From Bacillota bacterium (lineage in GTDB: Bacteria > Bacillota > Clostridia > Christensenellales > Christensenellaceae), in NCBI GenBank assembly GCA_023408315.1, contig JAEYKI010000019.1, positions 248,001 to 312,000 of the forward strand: a DNA stretch of 64,000 nt, given 5' to 3'. Both the position numbers and the translations under genes were made by a program. Of the stretch, positions 1-7,542 are shown in pieces (the stretch's first letter is position 1; each line of letters opens with the position of its first letter). The notes below the pieces were generated by a model that was not told the DNA's origin, made no database searches, and saw only the letters and a list, made by a program, of their open reading frames with translations.

Positions 1-2
1 TG

Positions 3-197
3 TATGGCGGCAGCGTGAATTTGGAGAACTGCAAAGAACTCTCCGCATGCCCGCATGTGGACGGGTTGTTTGTGGGACGCACCGCCTGGGACGCGGACCG
101 CTTTGATAAACTGATCCGTATGTCTATTGCCGAATTCCGTATCAAGAGAAAATTTGAGAGCGGGAAGCCAAGCTGCTGGAACGGTTCAATTTTCTAA
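3..197 (+). CDS. triosephosphate isomerase family protein, C-terminal fragment
   Basis: The gene enters from outside the window; only the last 64 residues are visible, in the frame that begins at base 3. They start with YGGSVN, the phosphate-binding loop of the TIM family, followed by DGLFVGRTAWD. Glycolytic TpiA usually has DG(V/A)LVGGASL at this place; the GR-x-AW version is what I remember from non-glycolytic paralogues acting on four-carbon sugar phosphates (L-erythrulose-1-phosphate isomerase type). The family call is firm; the substrate is inference and cannot be settled without the rest of the gene. The tail after AEFRIKR is short and lysine-rich. Confidence 0.75.
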   Translation, partial: YGGSVNLENCKELSACPHVDGLFVGRTAWDADRFDKLIRMSIAEFRIKRKFESGKPSCWNGSIF

Positions 198-491
198 GCT
201 TAACAGAGTTTCACCCCGGGCCCCGCTTCTTTTCTTAAAAAAGAAAAGAAGCAAAAGAATTTATTGCAAAACGGCGCTACACGCCGTTTTGGAAAAATGC
301 AAACAAGCAGTTTATCAAAAATACATATGCCAAGGGCAGGCTGGCCTCTACTGTTTTTCACAATGCAGCGAAGCGGTATTGCAGGCAAATGGGATTCACA
401 AGGGACAATCGTCCTTTGTGCCAGGGTCGGGGCCCCAAAAATCTTTGATTTTGGGGTGAAGGCGGGAGGCGGGCAGCCTCCAATAATATCC
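198..491. repeat. intergenic stretch full of hairpins, possibly an interspersed repeat
   Basis: No gene is supported here. Three inverted repeats stand out: a perfect 12-bp stem GCTTCTTTTCTT with a 4-nt loop at 225-252, a 9-bp stem AAAACGGCG at 268-290, and a CCCCAAAAT/ATTTTGGGG pair at about 433-456. A weaker pair lies near 398-419. The second could terminate the isomerase transcript, but no long T-tract follows. Several hairpins in 300 bp between convergent genes look like a repeat or decayed element rather than one terminator. Short ORFs across it are hairpin translation and are not called. Confidence 0.4.
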
Positions 492-1379
492 TTACAAATG
501 TGTTTCCAGATAGGTACGCAGGTTTGAGGTGCGGGGTAGGTTCAGTTTTTTGCGGATGTTGAGCCGGTGGTAATCCACGGCTTTTTGCGTAACAAACAGC
601 CTGTCCGCAATTTCCTTGGACTGGTATCCTTCTTTAATAAAGGTGGCCACCTGCAGTTCCCTGGGCGTCAGTTTGGTAATGGAGGGCGGGCGCTTTTTGG
701 TAATGGGATATACAATCTCGTCTATAATTCCGTTTACCAGGTCAATGTCTTTAACGCCTGCAGTTTTCTTTAAATAATTAAGAGACGGCTTGATGAAACG
801 CTCCACGTTTGTGGAGATTGTTTCCTCCAGGTCGTTCTGGGACTTTTCCCGCTGGTTTAAAATTTGTATCAGCATTTCGTTCTGCTTTTCCAGCGCCTTG
901 AACCGTTGCTCTATTTCGTTTAGATTATTGCGGATAAATTTTTGGAACGTGATATCCCGGATGTATTCAATGATCAGCACAATCTCGTCCTGTTCGTTAA
1001 ACACGGGAATGGAAAAAAGTTCATGCCAGCCGTTCTTTTTGTCTTTGCGGTTGTAACTCACCACGTCCATATGCGGCGTTTTTGTCTCCAGCGTTTTCAG
1101 CGTGGGGCAGTTGTCGCAGGGGGTGCCTCGCTGGTGGTATATGCAGTAACACTTTTGGTTAATGGCGTCCACCCGGTTGTCTTGCAGGTACAGGTTGGAT
1201 ATGGTGGTGTTCACATAAAGAACGTTCAAATCCCTGTCCAGCACGCTTACACCGTCCTGAATAAACTCAATCAGCGTATGGAAAAAGCTGGAGCTGTTAA
1301 AAAAATCCGTTTCACTGTGCACAACAATCTTTTTTGCGGCATCGGGAGCAAAAATCCATCCAAAACCGGTATCGCTCAT
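492..1379 (-). CDS. PAS domain LuxR-family transcriptional regulator
   Basis: Cytoplasmic one-component regulator of 295 aa. An N-terminal PAS-like domain (about residues 30-150) carries a cysteine cluster (CYCIYHQRGTPCDNCP), which could hold a metal or sense redox. A helical, coiled-coil-like linker follows (about 150-185), then a C-terminal GerE/LuxR helix-turn-helix (about 232-290) with TPRELQVATFIKEGYQSKEI and TQKAVDYH. There is no receiver domain, so input probably comes through PAS. It is divergent from the flavin oxidoreductase at 1618, with a 238-bp shared control region holding inverted repeats, so it probably regulates that gene. The ligand is unknown. Confidence 0.85.
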   Translation of the reverse strand: MSDTGFGWIFAPDAAKKIVVHSETDFFNSSSFFHTLIEFIQDGVSVLDRDLNVLYVNTTISNLYLQDNRVDAINQKCYCIYHQRGTPCDNCPTLKTLETKTPHMDVVSYNRKDKKNGWHELFSIPVFNEQDEIVLIIEYIRDITFQKFIRNNLNEIEQRFKALEKQNEMLIQILNQREKSQNDLEETISTNVERFIKPSLNYLKKTAGVKDIDLVNGIIDEIVYPITKKRPPSITKLTPRELQVATFIKEGYQSKEIADRLFVTQKAVDYHRLNIRKKLNLPRTSNLRTYLETHL

Positions 1380-1390
1380 AAGAACACCCC

Positions 1391-1413
1391 CTAGTATATA
1401 TATACTATACTAG
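1391..1413. promoter_or_regulatory. inverted repeat in divergent LuxR/oxidoreductase control region
   Basis: CTAGTATA and TATACTAG form 8-bp arms around a short AT centre, just upstream of the LuxR-type start at 1379. A related ACTAG core recurs at about 1467 and 1491. A dyad this close to the start is a plausible autoregulatory operator, but AT-rich palindromes also arise by chance. Confidence 0.4.
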
Positions 1414-1617
1414 GTTTGTGTGGAATAGTAAATAGCGCGCTATTAAAATAAAATTGAAAAAAATACTAGAAATGGGCTGGTATGAACATTACTAGCCATA
1501 CTCTGGTATTATACCCGTGATTTCATGGTATAGGCGTATATGCCGGGCACGGATATAATAGAATCAACGGATAATTTCATATAACAATCAATCAAATCTA
1601 TAAAAAAGGAAGGATCA

Positions 1618-2880
1618 ATGTTTATGAGTAATAAAGATACTTTTTTGGCGAAACCGATTAAAGTTGGAACCAAAACAGCAAAAAACCGCTTCACCATCAA
1701 CGCGATGGAATGCTGCGACGGAAGCCCGGTCGGCGGATTTTCCGATCGGTCTATCGAGCGCTACAGGAATCTTTTTGAAGGAGATTCCGGCATCATCTTC
1801 TTTGAGTCCATTACGCTGCAGTATGACAGCCGTGCAAGGGACATGCAGATCAGCCTGCAGAAAAACAACAAAGACAACATTAAAGAATGGGCAAAATTCA
1901 TTAAAGATATGAAAGCCATCAATCCCGATCCGTTGCTGATCGTTCAGTTGAACCACTCGGGCGAAATCTCCGGGGGTGGAGATCAGAAACGCGTTTGCGT
2001 AAAACCCCTGCACGGTTTTGGCGGAGACCTGGTTGACGACGCATATGTTGACAATGCGATTGACGAATTTGTGGAAGCTTCCAAAATTCTGTACGACCTG
2101 GGCGCAGACGGCGTAGACCTTAAGTTCTGCCACGGTTACTTTGGCTCGCAGGTGCTGCGTCCCTATAACGACCGCAAATGGAAGTACGGCGGCGCATGGG
2201 AGAACAGAAGCCGTTACGCATTTGACATGGTGGAAAAAGTGCGCAAGGTTGTGAACGATCCCAGCTTTATTGTTGGTTCCAAGGTTTCCATGTGGGAAGG
2301 CTTCCCCGGCGGACAGGGATCTGCTGGCCCGGATACCGCCATTATGGATTTGACAGAATCCATCGATCTGGTAAAAGGCCTGGAAGCACGCGGCGCAAAC
2401 TTCATTCTGGAGTCCACAGGCGCGCCTTCCATCACAATGGCGCTGCATATGCCCGACAAAATTAAGCCGGACGATGTGTACCTGCACTTCACAATGGCGA
2501 AAACAATCAAAGAAAACATGAAAAATCCGGATACGGTTGTTGTGGGCGGCGCTTACTCTGTGCTGAACAAAGGCAAAAACAACCTGCAGGCGGTTAGCCC
2601 GGAATGGAACAACATGTTCCACTGGGGCAATTACAATATTGAACACGGCTATGCGGACATGATCTCGCTGGGCCGCCAGTCTCTGGCCGATCCCAAGCTG
2701 CCCAAGAAATATTGCGAAGACAACGAAGAAGCAATCCATTGGTGCACAGCCTGCGACAGCTGCGTAGAACTGCTGATCCGTCAGCAGAACGTAGGCTGCG
2801 TGGTGCATAACAAACCTTACACAAAAATTCTGCAGGACGTGCGCGCAGAAAAAGGCAAGCTGAAATGGAAATTGACCTGA
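1618..2880 (+). CDS. NADH:flavin oxidoreductase, Old Yellow Enzyme family
   Basis: A TIM-barrel FMN enzyme of 420 aa that should reduce an activated C=C bond of an unknown substrate. Near the C-terminus cysteines at residues 376, 379, 382 and 394 make the CX2CX2CX11C [4Fe-4S] motif of the 2,4-dienoyl-CoA reductase/2-enoate reductase branch. The protein stops soon after, so it lacks the FAD/NAD(P)H module those enzymes carry and must receive electrons from a partner. An in-frame ATG at 1624 is an equally good start, since the AGGAAGGA ribosome site lies 4 nt from the first ATG and 10 nt from the second. It is monocistronic and divergent from the LuxR-type regulator. Confidence 0.85.
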   Translation: MFMSNKDTFLAKPIKVGTKTAKNRFTINAMECCDGSPVGGFSDRSIERYRNLFEGDSGIIFFESITLQYDSRARDMQISLQKNNKDNIKEWAKFIKDMKAINPDPLLIVQLNHSGEISGGGDQKRVCVKPLHGFGGDLVDDAYVDNAIDEFVEASKILYDLGADGVDLKFCHGYFGSQVLRPYNDRKWKYGGAWENRSRYAFDMVEKVRKVVNDPSFIVGSKVSMWEGFPGGQGSAGPDTAIMDLTESIDLVKGLEARGANFILESTGAPSITMALHMPDKIKPDDVYLHFTMAKTIKENMKNPDTVVVGGAYSVLNKGKNNLQAVSPEWNNMFHWGNYNIEHGYADMISLGRQSLADPKLPKKYCEDNEEAIHWCTACDSCVELLIRQQNVGCVVHNKPYTKILQDVRAEKGKLKWKLT

Positions 2881-2908
2881 TAAGCGCATAAATAGTACAC
2901 AGTTACCC

Positions 2909-2957
2909 AGGCCCTTTGGCGGTGAAAAACCAATCCACCGTTTAAGGGCCTTTTTTT
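2909..2957 (+). terminator. intrinsic terminator after oxidoreductase
   Basis: GGCCCTT pairs with AAGGGCC, an inner GCGGTG/CACCG pair extends the stem, and seven T follow. Confidence 0.85.
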
Positions 2958-3133
2958 ACTCGAAGGGGAACCAGCCCCGCTTCACTACGGGTTTATTCTT
3001 CGCGTTAGTTTTTCTTTTGCGCATGCGCTCGCATACGCCTCACATTCAGCGTAAGCTGCGCTCCTTTCATCCGCCACTGGCGGCGGTGCCAACTTTTTTT
3101 CTCTGCGGCACATTGTATATGGAAGTAAATTGA
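2958..3133. other. intergenic region without a supported gene
   Basis: Apart from the terminator before it and the promoter after it, this GC-variable stretch holds no convincing gene. It has several short inverted motifs (GCGCATGCGC near 3018, CCGCCA-CTGGCGG near 3072). It may be a second copy type of intergenic repeat, judged only by its unusual composition. Confidence 0.3.
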
Positions 3134-3161
3134 TTGCAATATGGGCAGTATGCTTTATAAT
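3134..3161 (+). promoter_or_regulatory. sigma-70-type promoter for CDGSH gene
   Basis: TTGCAA at 3134-3139 and TATAAT at 3156-3161 are separated by 16 bp and lie about 30 bp upstream of the start codon at 3190. Confidence 0.65.
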
Positions 3162-3189
3162 AAATCTATAATAAGATGGAGACAAACAA

Positions 3190-3858
3190 ATGGATGCAAA
3201 AATAAAAATAACGCCGGATGGGCCGTATATGGTATCCGGCAGCGTGCCGCTGGAAGAAAAAGTTATCAAGGCGAAGGGGTTTGGTTCGGAGTATAAACAG
3301 GGCAAAACCTATCCGCCCATGAAGACCTATGCGCTTTGCCGTTGCGGGCATTCCGGCAACATGCCCTTCTGCGACGGACACCATAAATATACTGATTTCG
3401 ACGGCAGGGAAACGGCGTCCAGGGAACCGTTTTTTGAGCAGGCCGAGATTACGGAAGGCCCGGATGTGATATTGGCGGATGTGGAGAACCTTTGCGCCTT
3501 CGCGCGCTTTTGCCATCAAAAACATGGCGACGCATGGGAACTGGCGGAGGAGGGAGGCCATATGGAGGAGTGCCTGCAAGCCATTTGCGAATGCCCGGCG
3601 GGACGGCTGGTGGCGCTGGACAAGGAGACACGGCAACCCATAGAACCCGTATATGAGCCTTCCATAGTGATTATACAGGACCCCGGCGTGTATTGCAGCG
3701 GCCCCATTTGGGTGCGCGGCGGCATTCCTATAGAATCTGCGGACGGCAGTGTGTATGAAGTCCGCAACCGTGTGACGCTGTGCCGCTGCGGCCGTTCGGA
3801 CAACAAGCCGTTTTGCGATGCAACCCATGTTTCTATTGGGTTTACCGATCAAAAGTAG
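3190..3858 (+). CDS. double CDGSH iron-sulfur domain protein
   Basis: Soluble protein of 222 aa with two CDGSH-type [2Fe-2S] motifs. The first is CRCGHSGNMPFCDGHH with ligands C50, C52, C61 and H65. The second, CRCGRSDNKPFCDATH, has C198, C200, C209 and H213 and carries Ala where Gly is usual. Between them is a cysteine-rich segment (CAFARFC; ECLQAICECPAGRL) that may be structural or metal-binding. CDGSH proteins carry labile clusters for electron or cluster transfer; the partner is unknown. The gene is single, with its own promoter and terminator. Start is ATG at 3190 behind GATGGAGA. Confidence 0.88.
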   Translation: MDAKIKITPDGPYMVSGSVPLEEKVIKAKGFGSEYKQGKTYPPMKTYALCRCGHSGNMPFCDGHHKYTDFDGRETASREPFFEQAEITEGPDVILADVENLCAFARFCHQKHGDAWELAEEGGHMEECLQAICECPAGRLVALDKETRQPIEPVYEPSIVIIQDPGVYCSGPIWVRGGIPIESADGSVYEVRNRVTLCRCGRSDNKPFCDATHVSIGFTDQK

Positions 3859-3884
3859 CGGATGAATAGTATATCAAGCAAAAA

Positions 3885-3922
3885 GCATTTCAATGGGAAG
3901 ACCGCTGAAATGCCTTTTTTAT
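3885..3922 (+). terminator. intrinsic terminator after CDGSH gene
   Basis: GCATTTCA pairs with TGAAATGC across an 18-nt loop and is followed by a T-run. Confidence 0.75.
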
Positions 3923-4018
3923 TTAACAGGGAGTTATGGTTATAGTAAAAATGGCAGTTCATATATTATACGAAAAAATTTATATTATAATAAAATATAA
4001 AAATTAAAAAAATATACA

Positions 4019-4047
4019 TTGACAGGCGAGGTATACTATGTTAAATT
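4019..4047 (+). promoter_or_regulatory. candidate promoter of PadR operon
   Basis: TTGACA at 4019-4024 is followed 17 bp later by TAAATT at 4042-4047. The surrounding sequence is very AT-rich and includes ATAC-rich stretches (TATACTATG, TATAGATAC) that could be a PadR site. Confidence 0.5.
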
Positions 4048-4095
4048 ATAGATACAATAAAGAATATATATTACAGATGAGAGGAGATGACTTGC

Positions 4096-4416
4096 TTGTC
4101 TATTACGTCCGATCTGGTCAGGGGACACACCGAAACGATCATACTGGCGCAGCTTCTGCAAAAGGACAGCTACGGGTATGAAATCAACAAATGCATCCAG
4201 GAGAAGACAAAGGGTGAGTACGAACTGAAGGAAGCCACGCTGTATTCGGCATTCAGAAGGCTTGAGGAAGGCAAAATGATCGAGTCTTATTGGGGCGATG
4301 AAACAACGGGGGCCAGGAGACGCTATTACCGGATCACAAAACTGGGAAGGGTGATGTACGAGCAGAACAAAGAGGAATGGGAGAAAACAAAGAGGCTGAT
4401 AGACAGTCTTTTGTAA
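4096..4416 (+). CDS. PadR family transcriptional regulator
   Basis: Small winged-helix repressor of 106 aa with the family core (ILAQLLQKDSYGYEI, ATLYSAFRRLE, RRRYYRIT). The AGAGGAG ribosome site ends directly against an upstream in-frame ATG at 4087, whereas the TTG at 4096 sits 9 nt away, so I chose TTG. It is the first gene of a three-gene operon with a HAAS-domain membrane protein and a DUF4097 protein. This arrangement is common in Firmicutes, where PadR represses an envelope-associated operon. Confidence 0.88.
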   Translation: MSITSDLVRGHTETIILAQLLQKDSYGYEINKCIQEKTKGEYELKEATLYSAFRRLEEGKMIESYWGDETTGARRRYYRITKLGRVMYEQNKEEWEKTKRLIDSLL

Positions 4417-4440
4417 AAGGTTTGGAGGAGTGATTTAAAA

Positions 4441-5076
4441 ATGGAAGAAAAATTACGCAAGTATGTGGAGGAGCTTTTCGCAGGAGCCCCCAAGAACAAA
4501 AAAACCGTTGATATGCGGGAAGAGATTCTTTTGAATCTGAATGAAAAATATCAGGATCTGCTTCAAAAGGGTGCAACTGCAGAGGAAGCCTTTGAAATTG
4601 TAAAGCGGAGCATAGGAGATGTGGACCAGCTGATCCATGAGATGAGCGATCCCATCAGCAACGAGCAGATGACGGAAAACCGCAAAAAATCAGGAAAATA
4701 TATTGCAATGGCGGTTGCCCTGTATATTCTGAGCCCTGTGGCTGTAATTCTGCTGGCATTGTTTAACCAGCCGGTAGTGGGCGTTATTCTGATGTTTGTG
4801 CTGATTGCCGGCGCCACCGCGTTGCTGGTGTACAACAACATTGTGCATCCCAAATACAAAAAGATGGACGACACGATGGTGGAAGAATTTAGGGAATGGA
4901 AAGCCAGCAACGCCGAAAAAGCGCACAAACGCGATATGTACGGCAGCATTATCTGGCCGGTAGCCGTGTTGCTTTACTTTTTGATCAGTTTTACAACCGG
5001 CGCTTGGTATATTACCTGGCTGATCTTTATTATTGCGGTTGTGGTGCACCGGATTGTACGAATCCATTTGGACTGA
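4441..5076 (+). CDS. HAAS/DUF1700-type membrane protein
   Basis: 211-aa protein. The first 75 residues form the helical HAAS (permease prefix) domain, with a typical motif DMREEILLNLNEKYQDLLQ and EEAFEIVKRSIGD. About four membrane helices follow (near 85-105, 108-128, 162-180 and 183-203). HAAS proteins are often encoded next to PadR regulators and are thought to couple envelope state to them. It is translationally close to both neighbours (24 nt after PadR, 18 nt before DUF4097). Molecular activity unknown. Confidence 0.8.
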   Translation: MEEKLRKYVEELFAGAPKNKKTVDMREEILLNLNEKYQDLLQKGATAEEAFEIVKRSIGDVDQLIHEMSDPISNEQMTENRKKSGKYIAMAVALYILSPVAVILLALFNQPVVGVILMFVLIAGATALLVYNNIVHPKYKKMDDTMVEEFREWKASNAEKAHKRDMYGSIIWPVAVLLYFLISFTTGAWYITWLIFIIAVVVHRIVRIHLD

Positions 5077-5094
5077 TGCGGGGAGTGGTAAGCA

Positions 5095-6048
5095 ATGAAT
5101 AAAACAGCTAAACTGATCATATTGATCATAATTGCCGCCGCCCTTTGCGCGGTTCTGGTTTGGGGAATCGCAATCAGAAACGTGCTGTTTATGCCGTTTG
5201 GCCCGTTTTTTGGCATGCAGACCGGAGACGTTGTAAAACAGACGGAATTTGAGACGGACGCGCAGGGTATCAAGAATATCTACCTGGATTTTATAAGCGA
5301 GCAGATCACGGTTGTTACCACGAACGATTCAAAGATCCGCATTGAGGAAAGCAGCAACGGGCAGTTGGATCAGGACGAAGTGATGCAGTGCGGGGTAAAC
5401 GGAGATACGCTACGGGCCAACAGCGGCCTTGGAGACAAAGTGTGGTTCTCCTGGGGCCGCATCCGCGATATTCAGGTAACGCTATACCTGCCTGCAAGCT
5501 ACAAAAACAACATTGGGCTTCATACCGTATCCGGAGAGATCAGTGCGCAGGACATAAACGCTGCGCAGCTTAAGATTGATACCACTTCCGGAGAAATTGA
5601 GGCAAAGAACATCCGGGCAGACAGCGTGGAGGCCAGTTCCATCTCTGGCGAAATGAGCCTGCGGGATATTACAACGGGTTCCATCAACCTGCATGAAACA
5701 TCCGGCACCATCACGCTCATGGGCGGCAGCTGCGAGTCTCTTTCTGCCCGTAGCACATCAGGAGAAATTATGCTGGATGCAGAACGAATACAATCGGTTG
5801 ACGCGGGGTCCACCAGCGGGTCGGTCAGCCTGTCCGTAAACGAGATGCCAAGCAAAATCAACGTTGGGACGGTTTCCGGGGAAGTAATGCTCAAACTACC
5901 CGAGAATGAGGGATTTACGCTCAAACACAGCAGTGTAAGCGGCGACCTGAACAGCGACTTTGCAATGGCCCATGGCGTGTATAAAAATGGCCAGAACAGT
6001 GTAGAGGTGGGAACAACCTCCGGCAACATCAATATTATTAAAAGATAG
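5095..6048 (+). CDS. DUF4097 family beta-strand repeat protein
   Basis: 317-aa protein with one N-terminal membrane anchor (about residues 5-27, LIILIIIAAALCAVLVWGIA). The rest is a repetitive beta-strand domain with recurring TVSGEI, TTSGEI and STSGSV turns, the DUF4097 signature of a right-handed beta-helix-like fold. It should face the outside of the membrane. With PadR and HAAS partners it forms a standard three-gene module whose biochemical role is not established. Confidence 0.85.
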   Translation: MNKTAKLIILIIIAAALCAVLVWGIAIRNVLFMPFGPFFGMQTGDVVKQTEFETDAQGIKNIYLDFISEQITVVTTNDSKIRIEESSNGQLDQDEVMQCGVNGDTLRANSGLGDKVWFSWGRIRDIQVTLYLPASYKNNIGLHTVSGEISAQDINAAQLKIDTTSGEIEAKNIRADSVEASSISGEMSLRDITTGSINLHETSGTITLMGGSCESLSARSTSGEIMLDAERIQSVDAGSTSGSVSLSVNEMPSKINVGTVSGEVMLKLPENEGFTLKHSSVSGDLNSDFAMAHGVYKNGQNSVEVGTTSGNINIIKR

Positions 6049-6066
6049 TTAAAAAAAGCCAAACCT

Positions 6067-6093
6067 GCCCATGCAGCCATCGTCTGCATGGGC
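6067..6093 (+). terminator. hairpin after DUF4097 gene
   Basis: GCCCATGCAG and CTGCATGGGC form a perfect 10-bp stem with a 7-nt loop, 19 nt after the stop codon. There is no T-tract, so termination efficiency is uncertain. Confidence 0.5.
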
Positions 6094-6189
6094 TCCCATA
6101 AGCCGCTCCCAAAAGTCTGCGACTTCTGGGGGTGGACAGGAGCGCCTGTGGTTTGCGGGCGCTCTTTCTATTTTTAACAGGATATATCC

Positions 6190-6226
6190 ATAAAAAAGCT
6201 CCCGCACTTAAATAAACGGGAGCTTT
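6190..6226 (-). terminator. intrinsic terminator of the FMN-binding/ApbE operon
   Basis: AAAGCTCCCG (6195-6204) and CGGGAGCTTT (6217-6226) form a 10-bp stem. Read on the minus strand it ends in a T-run, 15 bp beyond the stop codon at 6241. Confidence 0.85.
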
Positions 6227-6240
6227 CATTATATAAGCGG

Positions 6241-7542
6241 TCAGGCGGCAGCCTGGTCCAGTGCGTTTGCCACGGCTTCCATAATGCCCTGGCTGCTGTA
6301 TGTGGCTCCGGATACGGCGTTTACATCGGCGGACTGGCTGCTTACAATCCGGTTGGCAATTGTACTAAAAGCCCGTTGATACCATTTTTGGTCATCCTGC
6401 GTGGAAACTGTGACAACATCCGTAACCTCGCCGTTTTGTATAGTAACGGAAACCTTTGTCTGGCCCCTGAACCCGTAGCCTGTGCCGGTATAGGTTCCGT
6501 TCTTGTAAGCGGATGTTTGCACGGAATCTGCCTGCGTGCCGTTTGTTACGGCGGGGGTAAGGGTTGCCTCGGGCTGGATGAGTGCAGAGGAATCAAACAG
6601 GTCCTCCTGGAGGGAAGGAATTGCTGAAGATTGCGAGGCTACTGCTATGGCAGATTCATCTGTTTTGGCAAGTGCGGCACCGGAAGTACCCCACAAACCC
6701 GTAATGGCAATGGCAGCCACGGCGCCTGCCACCAGAGGCCTTGCGTCCTGGCCTGCCACACGTAAGCTTACGTTTTGCCTGGGGCAGGATGAAATGCATT
6801 GCAGGCATTCGATGCATTCACCCGAATGAACGAATTCCATTTTGTACAGAGAAATACCCATGGCGCAGCTTTGTGTACAAACCCTGCACTTGCCGCAGTT
6901 TCTGGCCGGTTTTATAACTCTGGATATCCTAAGTGCGGAGAGTATGGCAAACACTGCTCCCAGCGGGCAGAGATACCGGCAGAAAAACCGCTGCACAAAC
7001 GCCGAGCCGACAGAGATAAGTATAAAAAAGATGAAACCCGGCATCAGGTTGGAAAATATAAGAGAAAGATTGGGGGCCGTGCCCACTGTTGCGAGCATGC
7101 CAAATACGTCCCAGGGGCTGGCGGAGGAGAGACCAGGCACGTTGTACGTCCAAAGGAATACCACCGCAAGGGCAAGCAGGCCGTATTTTACAGATTTAAG
7201 TGCCCGGTCTGCCTTTTCATCTATCCTGAACCGCACGTGCAAACCCTTTTTGGCAATGCCGAATATAAAATCTCCAAAAGAACCAAACGCGCACATCCAT
7301 CCGCAGAAGAAACGCCCTAAAACAAGGGTAACCGCAACAACAGCCGCCAGTTCCAATACCTGTGGCAGAAGGGCCGCCACATCGAACGTTCCTTCCATAA
7401 CGGACTGGTAGATGAATTTTAAATCTGCAAATGCGGAGATATACAGTGCGGGCAGAAAAATAAAGAATGCTGCCTGCACGCAGGCGCGGATGATGCGCAG
7501 GAGGGATGGCTTTTTTTTCGCCGCTGTATTTGTTTTGCTCAT
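6241..7542 (-). CDS. NapH-like membrane ferredoxin fused to FMN-binding domain
   Basis: 433-aa membrane electron carrier. The N-terminal half has about five to six membrane helices and the NapH/NosR-type FFCGWMC and FFCRYLCP motifs, followed by two CX2CX2CX3C ferredoxin sites (CGKCRVCTQSC, CIECLQCISSC). A further hydrophobic segment near residues 270-290 leads to an exported S/T/A/Q-rich linker and a C-terminal FMN-bind domain. That domain contains SGATYSS, whose Thr at residue 414 is the expected attachment point for covalent FMN. It overlaps the upstream ApbE gene by 4 nt, which supplies the flavinylation. Likely moves electrons across the membrane to an extracytosolic acceptor. Confidence 0.88.
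   Translation of the reverse strand: MSKTNTAAKKKPSLLRIIRACVQAAFFIFLPALYISAFADLKFIYQSVMEGTFDVAALLPQVLELAAVVAVTLVLGRFFCGWMCAFGSFGDFIFGIAKKGLHVRFRIDEKADRALKSVKYGLLALAVVFLWTYNVPGLSSASPWDVFGMLATVGTAPNLSLIFSNLMPGFIFFILISVGSAFVQRFFCRYLCPLGAVFAILSALRISRVIKPARNCGKCRVCTQSCAMGISLYKMEFVHSGECIECLQCISSCPRQNVSLRVAGQDARPLVAGAVAAIAITGLWGTSGAALAKTDESAIAVASQSSAIPSLQEDLFDSSALIQPEATLTPAVTNGTQADSVQTSAYKNGTYTGTGYGFRGQTKVSVTIQNGEVTDVVTVSTQDDQKWYQRAFSTIANRIVSSQSADVNAVSGATYSSQGIMEAVANALDQAAA

Noticed and set aside
1615..2889. Long minus-strand open frame of about 424 codons opposite the flavin oxidoreductase
   Set aside because: It mirrors the plus-strand gene, has His/Phe/Val-rich shadow composition, no recognisable motif and no ribosome site; the plus-strand protein has clear family motifs.
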